Source: a bacterium (GTDB taxonomy: Bacteria; Zixibacteria; MSB-5A5; GN15; FEB-12). From it: 7,269 nucleotides of DNA. Positions 1 to 6,610 of the stretch are shown here, piece by piece. How positions within the stretch are numbered: position 1 is the stretch's first letter; each line of letters opens with the position of its first letter. The stretch lies in assembly GCA_030640905.1 (NCBI GenBank), contig DAOWIM010000130.1:1-7269 (forward strand), given 5' to 3'. Both the position numbers and the translations under genes were made by a program. Under the pieces are notes generated by a model, which saw only the letters and a list, made by a program, of their open reading frames with translations, was not told the DNA's origin and did no database searches.

Positions 1-688
1 CATGGACCCGATAATGGAAACTGCTGAGAAGCACGGTATTGCTGTGGTTGAGGATGCCGCTCAGGCTCATGGCGCACGCTACAAAGGCCGACGGGCCGGT
101 TCAATCGGTCAGATATCTGCCTTCTCATTCTATCCGGGCAAGAACCTGGGTGCGTATGGCGAAGGCGGAGCGGTTGTGACCAGTGACCCCAAACTGGATA
201 AGGCAGTCCGTGTGTTGCGCGATCATGGTTCGGAGAGAAAATATTATTACGACACACTCGGTTATAACGCTCGCCTCGAAGGTATCCAGGGGGCGGTGCT
301 GAATGTCAAGCTGAAGCATCTCGACAAGTGGAACGCGGAACGTCGTAGGGTGGCTCTATCATACCGTGAGCATCTCAAGGGTGTTCCGGTGACGACCCCC
401 AGCCTCCATGACGACCACGAGCAGGTTTTCCACGTCTTTGTCATTGAGACTGAAAAGCGTGACCAGTTGCAGGGATACCTCAAAGAGAACGGCGTGCCGA
501 GCATTATTCATTATCCGGTGCCGGCTCACCTGCAGAAGGCGTATGACCATCTCAATCACAAGGAGGGTGATTTCCCGGTGACGGAGAAGTTGTGTCGCGA
601 GGTTATGTCGTTGCCAATATATCCGGAGATGGCCGAAGAGCATATTGCCTATGTCGCCGAAACGATCAGGAAATTCTTCAGCGCCTGA
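1..688 (+). CDS. DegT/DnrJ/EryC1 family sugar aminotransferase, 5'-truncated
   Basis: This is the C-terminal 228 residues of a PLP-dependent aminotransferase that converts a keto group on a nucleotide-activated sugar to an amine, normally with glutamate as donor, in the cytoplasm. Numbering from the ATG at position 2, EDAAQAHGA (17-25) carries the Asp expected to contact the PLP pyridine nitrogen, and FYPGKNLGAYGEGGA (43-57) carries the Schiff-base lysine K47 (codon 140-142). Family members are about 360-400 residues, so roughly 140-160 residues lie upstream. The ATG at position 2 is internal, because the sequence after it matches mid-domain family sequence. The FYPGKNLGA form of the lysine motif resembles 3-keto-sugar aminotransferases of the FdtB/QdtB/DesV kind, but the substrate is inference. 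The TGA stop at 686-688 lies inside the start of the next gene, which suggests co-translation. Family assignment is secure; substrate is not. Confidence 0.93.
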   Translation, partial: MDPIMETAEKHGIAVVEDAAQAHGARYKGRRAGSIGQISAFSFYPGKNLGAYGEGGAVVTSDPKLDKAVRVLRDHGSERKYYYDTLGYNARLEGIQGAVLNVKLKHLDKWNAERRRVALSYREHLKGVPVTTPSLHDDHEQVFHVFVIETEKRDQLQGYLKENGVPSIIHYPVPAHLQKAYDHLNHKEGDFPVTEKLCREVMSLPIYPEMAEEHIAYVAETIRKFFSA

Positions 689-2831
689 GACAGGTTTGTT
701 GATTCCAGTTCGTCTGGAGTTAGTCTGTCTCGCGGCCCTTTTTTCTCTGGTTCTGCTGGTCCGTGTCTATTGTCTCGATGCTGACCCGCCGTTTGGCCTG
801 TCGGTGTCAGCCGATGTCTACACCGACCCTTCTCAGTACACCCTGTTTGCCGCGCAGTTTGTGCAGACAGGTGACTTCAATCCGCTTGGGGATCATCGGT
901 TCGCCTTCTTCCTGAAATCAGCCGTTACGGTCGTTGCGGTCGGTGTGTTCAAATTGTTCGGCGTCGGTCTTCTCCAGTCCAATGGGGTGGGGTTGTTCTT
1001 CAGTCTCGGCAGTCTGCTCCTCTTTTTTCTGTTCCTCAGGCGCGTGGCCGGGCAAGTTCCGGCGTTGCTCTTCCTGCTGCTGATATGTTTCAACAACAAC
1101 CTTCTGTTCTATGGACGGCTTCCGTTTCTCGAGCACGCCATGACGTTTCTTGCATTCCTGTCGATGGTTCTGCTTGTCTATGTGAATCGATGGTGGGGTG
1201 TGTTGCTGGCCGGGATGAGTCTGGCGTCGGCTATTCTGTTCGGTAAGCTGATCGGAATGATCTTCATAGCGCCGTTTGTCTGTTACTTCGGACACCAAAT
1301 CTATTGCGAAGGTGACACCGGTACGCCGCTGGCACGCAGGCTTTTTGGTCCGGCAATGTTCGCTATCGGCTTCACTGTGGTAACGTTGTTCTGGCTTTTT
1401 TTCAGCTACCTTCCAATGCAGGCGCAGGTGGCCGGTTATGTTGGGGAAAAAACGCTCGCTCTCTACGGAACACCGGAAGCATTTGAATCAATAGGCAGCT
1501 TTGTTGAGACACTAGTGTCTTTTGGCTATGACAGCCGTCTATTTGAGCGGATGCCTCTCGTTGCTGTGCTCGGTGTTGTTTGTATCCTGACTATCGTGTA
1601 CCGCATGTCAGTCCGGCGCCCGCTTCGGGAACGAATGTCCGGTCTCACCGGTGGCCATCTGATTTTTCTCGTTACAGTTGTCGCCTTCTATCTTGGCTTG
1701 ATGATCTGGAATTACCGACCGCTGCGCTACCAGCTGGTTCTTGTCTACGCGTTCTACGGTTTGGCTGCGATGTTGCTGGCGGATCTCTGGCAGAAGGGCC
1801 TGCGGGTTGGCTCGGGGAAATTGACCTGGCGATTTTATGCCTGGGCTTTCCCCGTGATTCTCATAGCGGTCTATCAGTTGGCTCAGGGAATCAGCGATCT
1901 GGCCGGAACTGATTTCTATTTCAATGATCGAATTTTCCATGTCGGGGCTCTGGCGGTTGTGGTGATGATCCTGATCGGTACTCTGGTCCAATGGTATAAA
2001 GGCCGAACGCCGGTTTCGTGGCTTCAGTCGGTGGTCCGAATTACGATAGCTGTTCTGATCATTGCCGTGGTGGGCCGGGGTGCTGCATCTTACTTGTACT
2101 GGACGGAGCGACCGAGCTACATGGCTGTTGACAACTCCGCCGATCTGCAGATGATACTCTCACCCGGAGCGGTTCTATCCGGGCCGTATGCGCCTCTGCT
2201 GACTCTTGGGACCGATTTCGGAACGGTCATCCATATGTTTGGCGTATCGCAGCCCAACCCGCAATTCTTTGAGAAATTTCCGATAACTCACCTGCTTGTC
2301 GATGAGGGGAATGAACGTCGAGCCCGCAAGGATTACCCGGAGGTCATGGATAGTGCCGTACATTTGTGTACGTACCATGTCGGCCTCAAGAATGCTCGAC
2401 TGTTCAGAATCGCCGGTTTGACAGGTAATCCGTCCGCTACAGCCTACCGGCTCTCCAAATTCGAGGAGGCTCTGGACTACTATCAGCAGGATCTGCCGGC
2501 TAAAAGCCTCCAGGCGGCGGTGGAGTTCGTCATGGATCATCCGAATAATATATCGGGTCACCTGATGTTGGCCGAGAGAGGGGAACTTGAAGGTCACCTG
2601 GTGGAGGCGGAGCACCTTTTCGAGAAAGCGGTTGAGTTTTCACCGTCTAATTACGATCTTAATGCACGAGTGGCGCAGTTTCACAAGGGCCGTTACGAGG
2701 AATCTGGAGATAGTCGGCACCGAGAAGAAGGATTGGCATATTTCGAGCAAGCAATCAGGTTGGCGCCAACAGTGAAGAAGATTCAAGAAGCCTACAGAGG
2801 TTTGAAGGGTACCGGGGAATGGCAGGATTGA
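651..2831 (+). CDS. GT-C fold membrane glycosyltransferase (GT39/ArnT-like) with C-terminal TPR region
   Basis: This 726-residue protein (from ATG 651) probably moves a sugar from a polyprenyl-phosphate donor to an acceptor on the outer face of the cytoplasmic membrane. The first membrane helix spans about 22-41 and is followed by an acidic loop (D43, D45, D55, D59) where GT-C enzymes keep their catalytic acid. GRLPFLEH (155-162) is a typical GT39-like motif. About 12-13 hydrophobic segments run to near residue 485. A soluble stretch follows (about 490-590), containing THLLVDEGNE and YPEVM. Residues 595-720 hold at least two TPR-like helical pairs, for example AEHLFEKAVEFSPSN and GLAYFEQAIRLAPT. 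A TTG at 645 is in frame and could be the start instead; ATG 651 was preferred, with GAAGAG at 635-640 upstream. The gene overlaps the aminotransferase by 38 bases and the next gene by 13. Donor and acceptor are unknown. Confidence 0.87.
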   Translation: MSPKRSGNSSAPETGLLIPVRLELVCLAALFSLVLLVRVYCLDADPPFGLSVSADVYTDPSQYTLFAAQFVQTGDFNPLGDHRFAFFLKSAVTVVAVGVFKLFGVGLLQSNGVGLFFSLGSLLLFFLFLRRVAGQVPALLFLLLICFNNNLLFYGRLPFLEHAMTFLAFLSMVLLVYVNRWWGVLLAGMSLASAILFGKLIGMIFIAPFVCYFGHQIYCEGDTGTPLARRLFGPAMFAIGFTVVTLFWLFFSYLPMQAQVAGYVGEKTLALYGTPEAFESIGSFVETLVSFGYDSRLFERMPLVAVLGVVCILTIVYRMSVRRPLRERMSGLTGGHLIFLVTVVAFYLGLMIWNYRPLRYQLVLVYAFYGLAAMLLADLWQKGLRVGSGKLTWRFYAWAFPVILIAVYQLAQGISDLAGTDFYFNDRIFHVGALAVVVMILIGTLVQWYKGRTPVSWLQSVVRITIAVLIIAVVGRGAASYLYWTERPSYMAVDNSADLQMILSPGAVLSGPYAPLLTLGTDFGTVIHMFGVSQPNPQFFEKFPITHLLVDEGNERRARKDYPEVMDSAVHLCTYHVGLKNARLFRIAGLTGNPSATAYRLSKFEEALDYYQQDLPAKSLQAAVEFVMDHPNNISGHLMLAERGELEGHLVEAEHLFEKAVEFSPSNYDLNARVAQFHKGRYEESGDSRHREEGLAYFEQAIRLAPTVKKIQEAYRGLKGTGEWQD

Positions 2832-3787
2832 GCAGAGAAAAACTACAGGTCTCCACTATCGTACCGGCGATGAATGAGGCGGGCAATATCGACGAATTCT
2901 GTCGCCTTTACGCCGAGATGCTTGAGACCGCTCCGTTTTCCGGGGAACTGGTTTTTATCGATGACGGTTCATCGGATGGGACTCTCGAAAAAATCGAGGC
3001 CGCGGCTGATCGGTACGATTTTATCCGGTATGCCATCCATCCGTGTAATCGTGGGCTGACAGCAGCACTGCAAACCGGTTTTGAGATGGCCAGTGGCAAC
3101 GTCTTTGTGTTTTATCCAGCCGATCTGCAATATCTCCCTGAAGATATCCCCCGGATGATAGAGAAGATCACCGCTGGGGCCGATGTTTGCACCGGTTGGA
3201 AGCAGGGCAACTACAAAAAGAAATTTGTTTCGACCATCTACAATTGGCTGTCGCGAGCGATTTTCAAAGTGAATGTACATGATCTCAATGCTTGCTGGGC
3301 TTTCAGGCGGGAAGTTATCGAGAATATTTTCCTGCGCCGCGACTGGCACCGTTACTTGATAGCTCTGGCTGCGCACGAAGGGTACCGGGTGGAGGAAGTG
3401 AAAGTAACGCTCTATGACCGGAAGTACGGAGAAACGAAATTCTCTGTCTGGAGGATTCCGGTTGGCTTTCTCGACATGATCGCAGTCAAATTCCAGCTGA
3501 GTTTTCTTCGTAAGCCGCTGCTGTTTTTTGGTGTCACCGGTTCGATATTTCTGGCCTTCGGCCTGACTGTCGGACTGTGGGCGGTCTATCTCAAATATTT
3601 CCTAAACGAGACCCAGTTACCACTGTTGTACCTGGTGATTTTGCTGACGGGGATTGGTCTTGGCCTTTTCGTCATGGGATTCATGCTTGAGGGACAGACG
3701 GCGATCAAGGAAGAGGTGGGCGATATAAGGCGAAAATTGATCGCTCTGGACAAAAAAACCGGCTCATCTGATGATACTAACCGATAA
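2819..3787 (+). CDS. GT2 family glycosyltransferase with two C-terminal membrane helices (GtrB/DPM-like)
   Basis: A 322-residue GT-A fold glycosyltransferase that probably transfers a hexose from a nucleotide sugar to polyprenyl phosphate at the inner face of the membrane. The N-terminal domain shows VPAMNEAGN (15-23), FIDDGSSDGT (46-55, nucleotide binding), NRGLTAALQTGFEMA (77-91), and YPADLQYLPEDIP (99-111) at the metal-binding DxD position. YGETKFS (203-209) matches the late acceptor-loop motif of DPM-like enzymes. Hydrophobic segments at about 234-257 and 268-290 form a helical pair as in GtrB-type enzymes, followed by a charged cytoplasmic tail. The first Asp of the usual DAD is proline (P100, codon 3116-3118), but D102 remains. 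ATG 2819 overlaps the upstream stop by 13 bases; GAAGGG at 2804-2809 is a well-spaced ribosome site. It is a likely donor-maker for the GT-C enzyme just upstream. Sugar and lipid specificity cannot be read from sequence. Confidence 0.88.
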   Translation: MAGLSREKLQVSTIVPAMNEAGNIDEFCRLYAEMLETAPFSGELVFIDDGSSDGTLEKIEAAADRYDFIRYAIHPCNRGLTAALQTGFEMASGNVFVFYPADLQYLPEDIPRMIEKITAGADVCTGWKQGNYKKKFVSTIYNWLSRAIFKVNVHDLNACWAFRREVIENIFLRRDWHRYLIALAAHEGYRVEEVKVTLYDRKYGETKFSVWRIPVGFLDMIAVKFQLSFLRKPLLFFGVTGSIFLAFGLTVGLWAVYLKYFLNETQLPLLYLVILLTGIGLGLFVMGFMLEGQTAIKEEVGDIRRKLIALDKKTGSSDDTNR

Positions 3788-3791
3788 GCAT

Positions 3792-3810
3792 ACCGAAGAT
3801 TGGGTTCGGT
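3792..3810 (+). promoter_or_regulatory. Perfect 6-bp hairpin upstream of a small ORF
   Basis: ACCGAA (3792-3797) and TTCGGT (3805-3810) are exact reverse complements around a 7-base loop GATTGGG; a U-G wobble could add one pair. It starts 5 bases after the stop of the preceding GT2 gene. No T-run follows (the next bases are GAAACG), so it is not an intrinsic terminator. Its right arm includes GGT of the GGTGA (3808-3812) that would be the ribosome site for the small ORF at 3817, so it could mask that site, or stabilise the upstream message end. The pairing is seen directly; any function is inference. Confidence 0.4.
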
Positions 3811-3816
3811 GAAACG

Positions 3817-3921
3817 ATGACTGATCTCCGAACGTACAAGCAACAACGTGATGACCACTATCGACCGGACAGTCGCTTTGAACTGACAGCGGATAACAAG
3901 AAGGAAGCCATTTACTCATGA
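3817..3921 (+). CDS. Hypothetical 34-residue protein, coupled to the next GT2 gene
   Basis: An ATG-to-TGA ORF of 34 codons fills most of the only gap between recognised genes. It is preceded by GGTGA (3808-3812), 4 bases before the ATG. Its stop overlaps the next start as ATGA (3918-3921), the usual arrangement for translational coupling. The peptide begins MTDLRTYKQQRDD and ends KKEAIYS. It is strongly polar, with 7 acidic residues, 7 Arg/Lys and one His, and has no membrane segment, signal peptide or Cys. The frame is closed upstream by TAA at 3778-3780, and ATG 3817 is the only good start. No family is recognised. It could be a real small protein, an upstream ORF tuning translation of the GT2 gene, the remnant of a lost gene, or chance. 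Confidence 0.35.
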   Translation: MTDLRTYKQQRDDHYRPDSRFELTADNKKEAIYS

Positions 3922-4646
3922 CTCATACTCAACGGGCACTGATCATTTTTCCGACCTACAACGAACGCGACAATATAGAAAAAATCGTTCATGCCGTTCT
4001 TCCTCTTGATCCGCGTATCAATGTGCTTATTGTCGATGACAACTCTCCGGATGGAACAGGCGAAATCGCCGATAAGCTGGCTGCCGAAGAATCCAAGGTC
4101 AACGTCCTGCACCGCGAGAACAAAGAAGGACTGGGACGTGCCTACATCGCTGGATTTAAATGGGCCATTGAACGAGAGTTTGACTTCATCTTTGAGATGG
4201 ATGCCGATTTTTCTCACGGCCCGCAATATATCAAAGATTTCCTGCGCGAAATTACGGATCACGATTTGGTCATCGGTTCCCGCTACATCACCGGCGTCAA
4301 CGTGATCAACTGGCCAATCGGACGGCTGCTGCTTTCCTATTATGCCAATGTTTATACACGAATCGTGACCGGCGTACCGCTCAGGGACGCCACCGGCGGG
4401 TTTAAGTGTTTCCGTCGTGAAGTACTGGAGAAGATTGATCTGGACCAGGTTAAGGCGTCCGGATATTCTTTTCAGATAGAGATGTCAATGCGAGCTTGGA
4501 AGAAAGGGTTCCGGCTCAAAGAAATACCAATTGTATTTGTGGACCGGGTCGTCGGTACCTCCAAGATGTCCAAGAAGATTATGCGTGAGGCAATCTGGAT
4601 GGTCTGGCTTCTGCGGTTGAAGTCGATGTTTGGAAAATTGGACTGA
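3918..4646 (+). CDS. Polyprenol monophosphomannose synthase-like GT2 glycosyltransferase
   Basis: A compact 242-residue GT-A enzyme like dolichyl-phosphate mannose synthase (DPM1) and the catalytic domain of bacterial Ppm1. The predicted reaction joins a nucleotide-activated hexose, classically GDP-mannose, to polyprenyl phosphate at the cytoplasmic membrane surface. The full motif series is present: FPTYNERDNI (11-20), IVDDNSPDGT (38-47), NKEGLGRAYIAGF (68-80), EMDADFSH (93-100) with an intact DAD metal site, GSRY (120-123), DATGGFKCFRR (157-167), and DRVVGTSKMS (209-218). It ends right after the catalytic domain, so unlike the GT2 enzyme upstream it has no membrane anchor. ATG 3918 follows AGAAGGAAG (3899-3907), a strong if slightly distant ribosome site, and overlaps the stop of the 34-codon ORF. 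It probably supplies the lipid-sugar used by the GT-C enzyme; mannose specificity is by family analogy only. Confidence 0.92.
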   Translation: MTHTQRALIIFPTYNERDNIEKIVHAVLPLDPRINVLIVDDNSPDGTGEIADKLAAEESKVNVLHRENKEGLGRAYIAGFKWAIEREFDFIFEMDADFSHGPQYIKDFLREITDHDLVIGSRYITGVNVINWPIGRLLLSYYANVYTRIVTGVPLRDATGGFKCFRREVLEKIDLDQVKASGYSFQIEMSMRAWKKGFRLKEIPIVFVDRVVGTSKMSKKIMREAIWMVWLLRLKSMFGKLD

Positions 4647-4654
4647 TTCCCCAG

Positions 4655-5515
4655 GTGTCTTTGGAACAAGACAGCGTCTCAATAATCATCGTCACCCATA
4701 ATTCACTGCCGATTCTTGAGAAATCGATCCGCAGTATTCTCGCTGCCGGTGAACCGGCCAGCCGTAGGCTCATCGTGGTCGACAATGGATCGACCGACGA
4801 GTCAATCAATACAGTTTCAGAACTGGTGCCCGAGGCCAGGATTATCCGCAACGAGTCCAACCGAGGTTTTGGGGCCGCGTGCAATCAGGCGGCGGCTCTT
4901 TCCGAGAGTAAGTACCTCTTGTTTGTCAATCCCGATCTTGAAATTGACCCCGGCGCTATTGATGCTCTGACGGTCTTTCTTGGCGGGGAAGAGAAGGCCG
5001 GAGCCGTGGCCGGTAGGCTGCGCTATCCCGACGGACGTTTCCAGGCCAACTGCCGGAAGTTACCCGACCGCACCAATATTTTTCTCTCTCGTGGCTCGAT
5101 CTTGTCGCGACTGTTTGCCGGTGGCAGTTCGTATACCGTTGGCGACAGCGAGGAGACCTGTTCTGTTCCGGCTGTAGCTGGTACTTTTATGATGATTGAC
5201 CGGTCCGTTTTTGTGGCTGTCGGTGGTTTTGATGAACGCTTTTTCATGTATATGGAGGACACTGATCTTTCTATTCGTCTTTCCATGAACGGCTACACCA
5301 ACTATTTTGTACCCGATGCCGGGGCTGTCCACCACTGGGGATGCGGCAGCAAGGCCGGAGCACTCAGGCGGAGTTGGATGCACCACCGGTCGGTCTGGAG
5401 TTATTATCTCAAATATTTTCCCGACGGCTACTCGGTGATACTGCTTCCTCTGTTGCTATTGGCAAACTTCTTGTTTCGGGTTATTATTCCCGGACCAGAT
5501 GATGGGAAGGGGTAG
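4655..5515 (+). CDS. GT2 family glycosyltransferase, rhamnosyltransferase-like (WbbL type)
   Basis: A 286-residue GT2 enzyme likely to add a deoxyhexose such as rhamnose from a dTDP-sugar to a lipid-linked glycan on the cytoplasmic side. Motifs in order are VSIIIVTHNS (8-17), IVVDNGSTDES (40-50), NRGFGAACNQA (69-79), the metal-site variant NPDL (92-95), YPDGRFQ (124-130), then GGFDERFFMYMEDTDLSIRL (190-209), which contains the EDTD catalytic-base region, and HHWGCGS (226-232). NPDL plus GGFDE-FFMYxEDxDL is typical of rhamnosyltransferase-like GT2 proteins. A hydrophobic stretch at about 259-279 may anchor the C-terminus. The start is uncertain: GTG 4655 lies 8 bases after the upstream stop with a poor ribosome site, and TTG 4661 behind AGGTG (4653-4657) is an alternative that would shorten the protein by two residues. 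An in-frame TGA at 4619 closes the frame upstream. The sugar is inferred from family resemblance. Confidence 0.88.
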   Translation: MSLEQDSVSIIIVTHNSLPILEKSIRSILAAGEPASRRLIVVDNGSTDESINTVSELVPEARIIRNESNRGFGAACNQAAALSESKYLLFVNPDLEIDPGAIDALTVFLGGEEKAGAVAGRLRYPDGRFQANCRKLPDRTNIFLSRGSILSRLFAGGSSYTVGDSEETCSVPAVAGTFMMIDRSVFVAVGGFDERFFMYMEDTDLSIRLSMNGYTNYFVPDAGAVHHWGCGSKAGALRRSWMHHRSVWSYYLKYFPDGYSVILLPLLLLANFLFRVIIPGPDDGKG

Positions 5516-5518
5516 CCG

Positions 5519-6610
5519 ATGTCCTGGACACCAGCGTTAACGGCCCTTGCTATCAGTATCATTGTTGGCCTGATAGTGACGCCGCTTTTGATCCAACTTG
5601 GGCATCGGTATCACCTGCTTGACACGCCGGGCAAGCACAAGCGCCACAAGCGTCCGACACCGTTCCTCGGCGGGGTGGCTCTCTTTGCAAGTGTCTGGAT
5701 CACTGTGCTGATCTCATGGCTGATTTTCCCCAACATTTTTACCGAACTGGCCGACCGTCTCTTCTACGTTCTGGTAGGAGCTTTGGTGATTTTCCTGGTG
5801 GGATTCTCCGATGATCTTTCGCCTCTATCGGCCTGGGTGAAACTGCTGGCTCAGATCGGGGCCGGACTGATACTGTATATGGGCGGGCTGCGAGTCGAAT
5901 TGCTCTCAACACCATTTGGCAGCGTGGCTATCGGGTCGTTCTCGGTTGTCATCACAGTACTCTGGGTCGTGATTCTCAGTAACGCGATTAACCTCATTGA
6001 CGGTCTGGATGGTCTGGCGGGAGGAGTCTCGTTGATTGGGGCCGTTGCTCTGGCGGTCATTGGCCAGTTCTATCAGATCGGGGCGGTGCTGGTGGTTGTG
6101 TATGCAATGATCGGGTTCCTGGCGGTGTTTCTCTATTTTAACCGTTATCCGGCGCGTATTTTCCTGGGTGACTCCGGGTCGATGCAGCTTGGGTTTTACT
6201 TTGCCGTTTTTTCGTTGGCTTTCCCGCTGAAGTCATACACCCTCTCGGCGCTTTATGCACCCCTTCTGGCGCTTGGTGTCCCGGTACTTGAAACGGTTTC
6301 CTCCCTGCTGAGACGGCTGGTGGCTGGCAAGAGTATCATGAAGGCAGATCGTCGCCACCTGTTTCACTATCTGTCGCTGGCAGGCCTGTCGCCGCGACAG
6401 GTGGTCTCGGTTTTCTATTTGCTGGCCCTTGTTTTTGGCTGTTTTTCGCTGGCTATGTTTTTCTGGAATCGCCTGATTGTGCTGGGGGGGCTGGTCATTT
6501 TTATGGTTGTGGTTCTCTCGCTGTTTCTTATCTTTATGACCAATTCGTTCCGCCGCAAAAAGGTGGTGGGTTCGGATAGAAAAAATGCGGAACAACGAGA
6601 ACAAAGCTGA
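5519..6610 (+). CDS. MraY/WecA-family polyprenyl-phosphate sugar-1-phosphate transferase
   Basis: A 363-residue polytopic enzyme with about 10-11 membrane helices. It transfers a sugar-1-phosphate (often GlcNAc-1-P) from a UDP-sugar to undecaprenyl phosphate, the first membrane step of O-antigen, teichoic acid or related glycan assembly. Family motifs are TPGKHKRHKRPTPFLGG (36-52), GFSDDLSPL with the catalytic pair D98-D99, SNAINLIDGLDGLAGG (154-169), ARIFLGDSGS (212-221) with D218, and ADRRHLFHYL (276-285). The last differs from the usual HLHHRL of WecA/TagO relatives because the middle His is Phe282. The pattern fits WecA/TagO better than MraY, so a role in peptidoglycan is less likely. The start is well supported: ATG 5519 follows GGGAAGGGG (5504-5512) by 6 bases and sits 3 bases after the previous stop. 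The 3' end overlaps accA by 26 bases. The exact sugar is unknown. Confidence 0.92.
   Translation: MSWTPALTALAISIIVGLIVTPLLIQLGHRYHLLDTPGKHKRHKRPTPFLGGVALFASVWITVLISWLIFPNIFTELADRLFYVLVGALVIFLVGFSDDLSPLSAWVKLLAQIGAGLILYMGGLRVELLSTPFGSVAIGSFSVVITVLWVVILSNAINLIDGLDGLAGGVSLIGAVALAVIGQFYQIGAVLVVVYAMIGFLAVFLYFNRYPARIFLGDSGSMQLGFYFAVFSLAFPLKSYTLSALYAPLLALGVPVLETVSSLLRRLVAGKSIMKADRRHLFHYLSLAGLSPRQVVSVFYLLALVFGCFSLAMFFWNRLIVLGGLVIFMVVVLSLFLIFMTNSFRRKKVVGSDRKNAEQREQS

Noticed and set aside
2..4. ATG at position 2 as the true start of the aminotransferase
   Set aside because: The sequence after it matches the middle of the DegT/DnrJ/EryC1 domain, just before the PLP-contacting EDAAQ motif, and the N-terminal substrate and PLP-binding part is missing, so the gene begins upstream of the window.
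918..1298. Minus-strand open frame of 126 codons inside the GT-C gene
   Set aside because: It is antisense to hydrophobic-helix codons, has low-complexity polar composition (Glu, Gln, Arg) typical of such shadows, and matches no family.
1580..1912. Alternative + strand open frame of 110 codons within the GT-C gene
   Set aside because: It is out of frame with an intact, family-matching membrane protein and shows no domain or membrane pattern of its own.
2357..2372. CGTACA-TTTG-TGTACG hairpin inside the GT-C gene
   Set aside because: A 6-bp stem deep in coding sequence, with no T-run and no nearby start or stop, is expected by chance over several kilobases.
3752..3758. Seven-A tract near the end of the anchored GT2 gene as a possible programmed frameshift site
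   Set aside because: It encodes Asp-Lys-Lys-Thr in frame, lies in a variable C-terminal tail, and a shifted frame would not yield a recognisable extension.
3587..5418. 14-base direct match TATCTCAAATATTT at 3587-3600 and 5405-5418
   Set aside because: Both copies encode a similar YLKYF stretch in different GT2 genes, the match ends at once on the right, and there is no sign of a mobile element or recombination.
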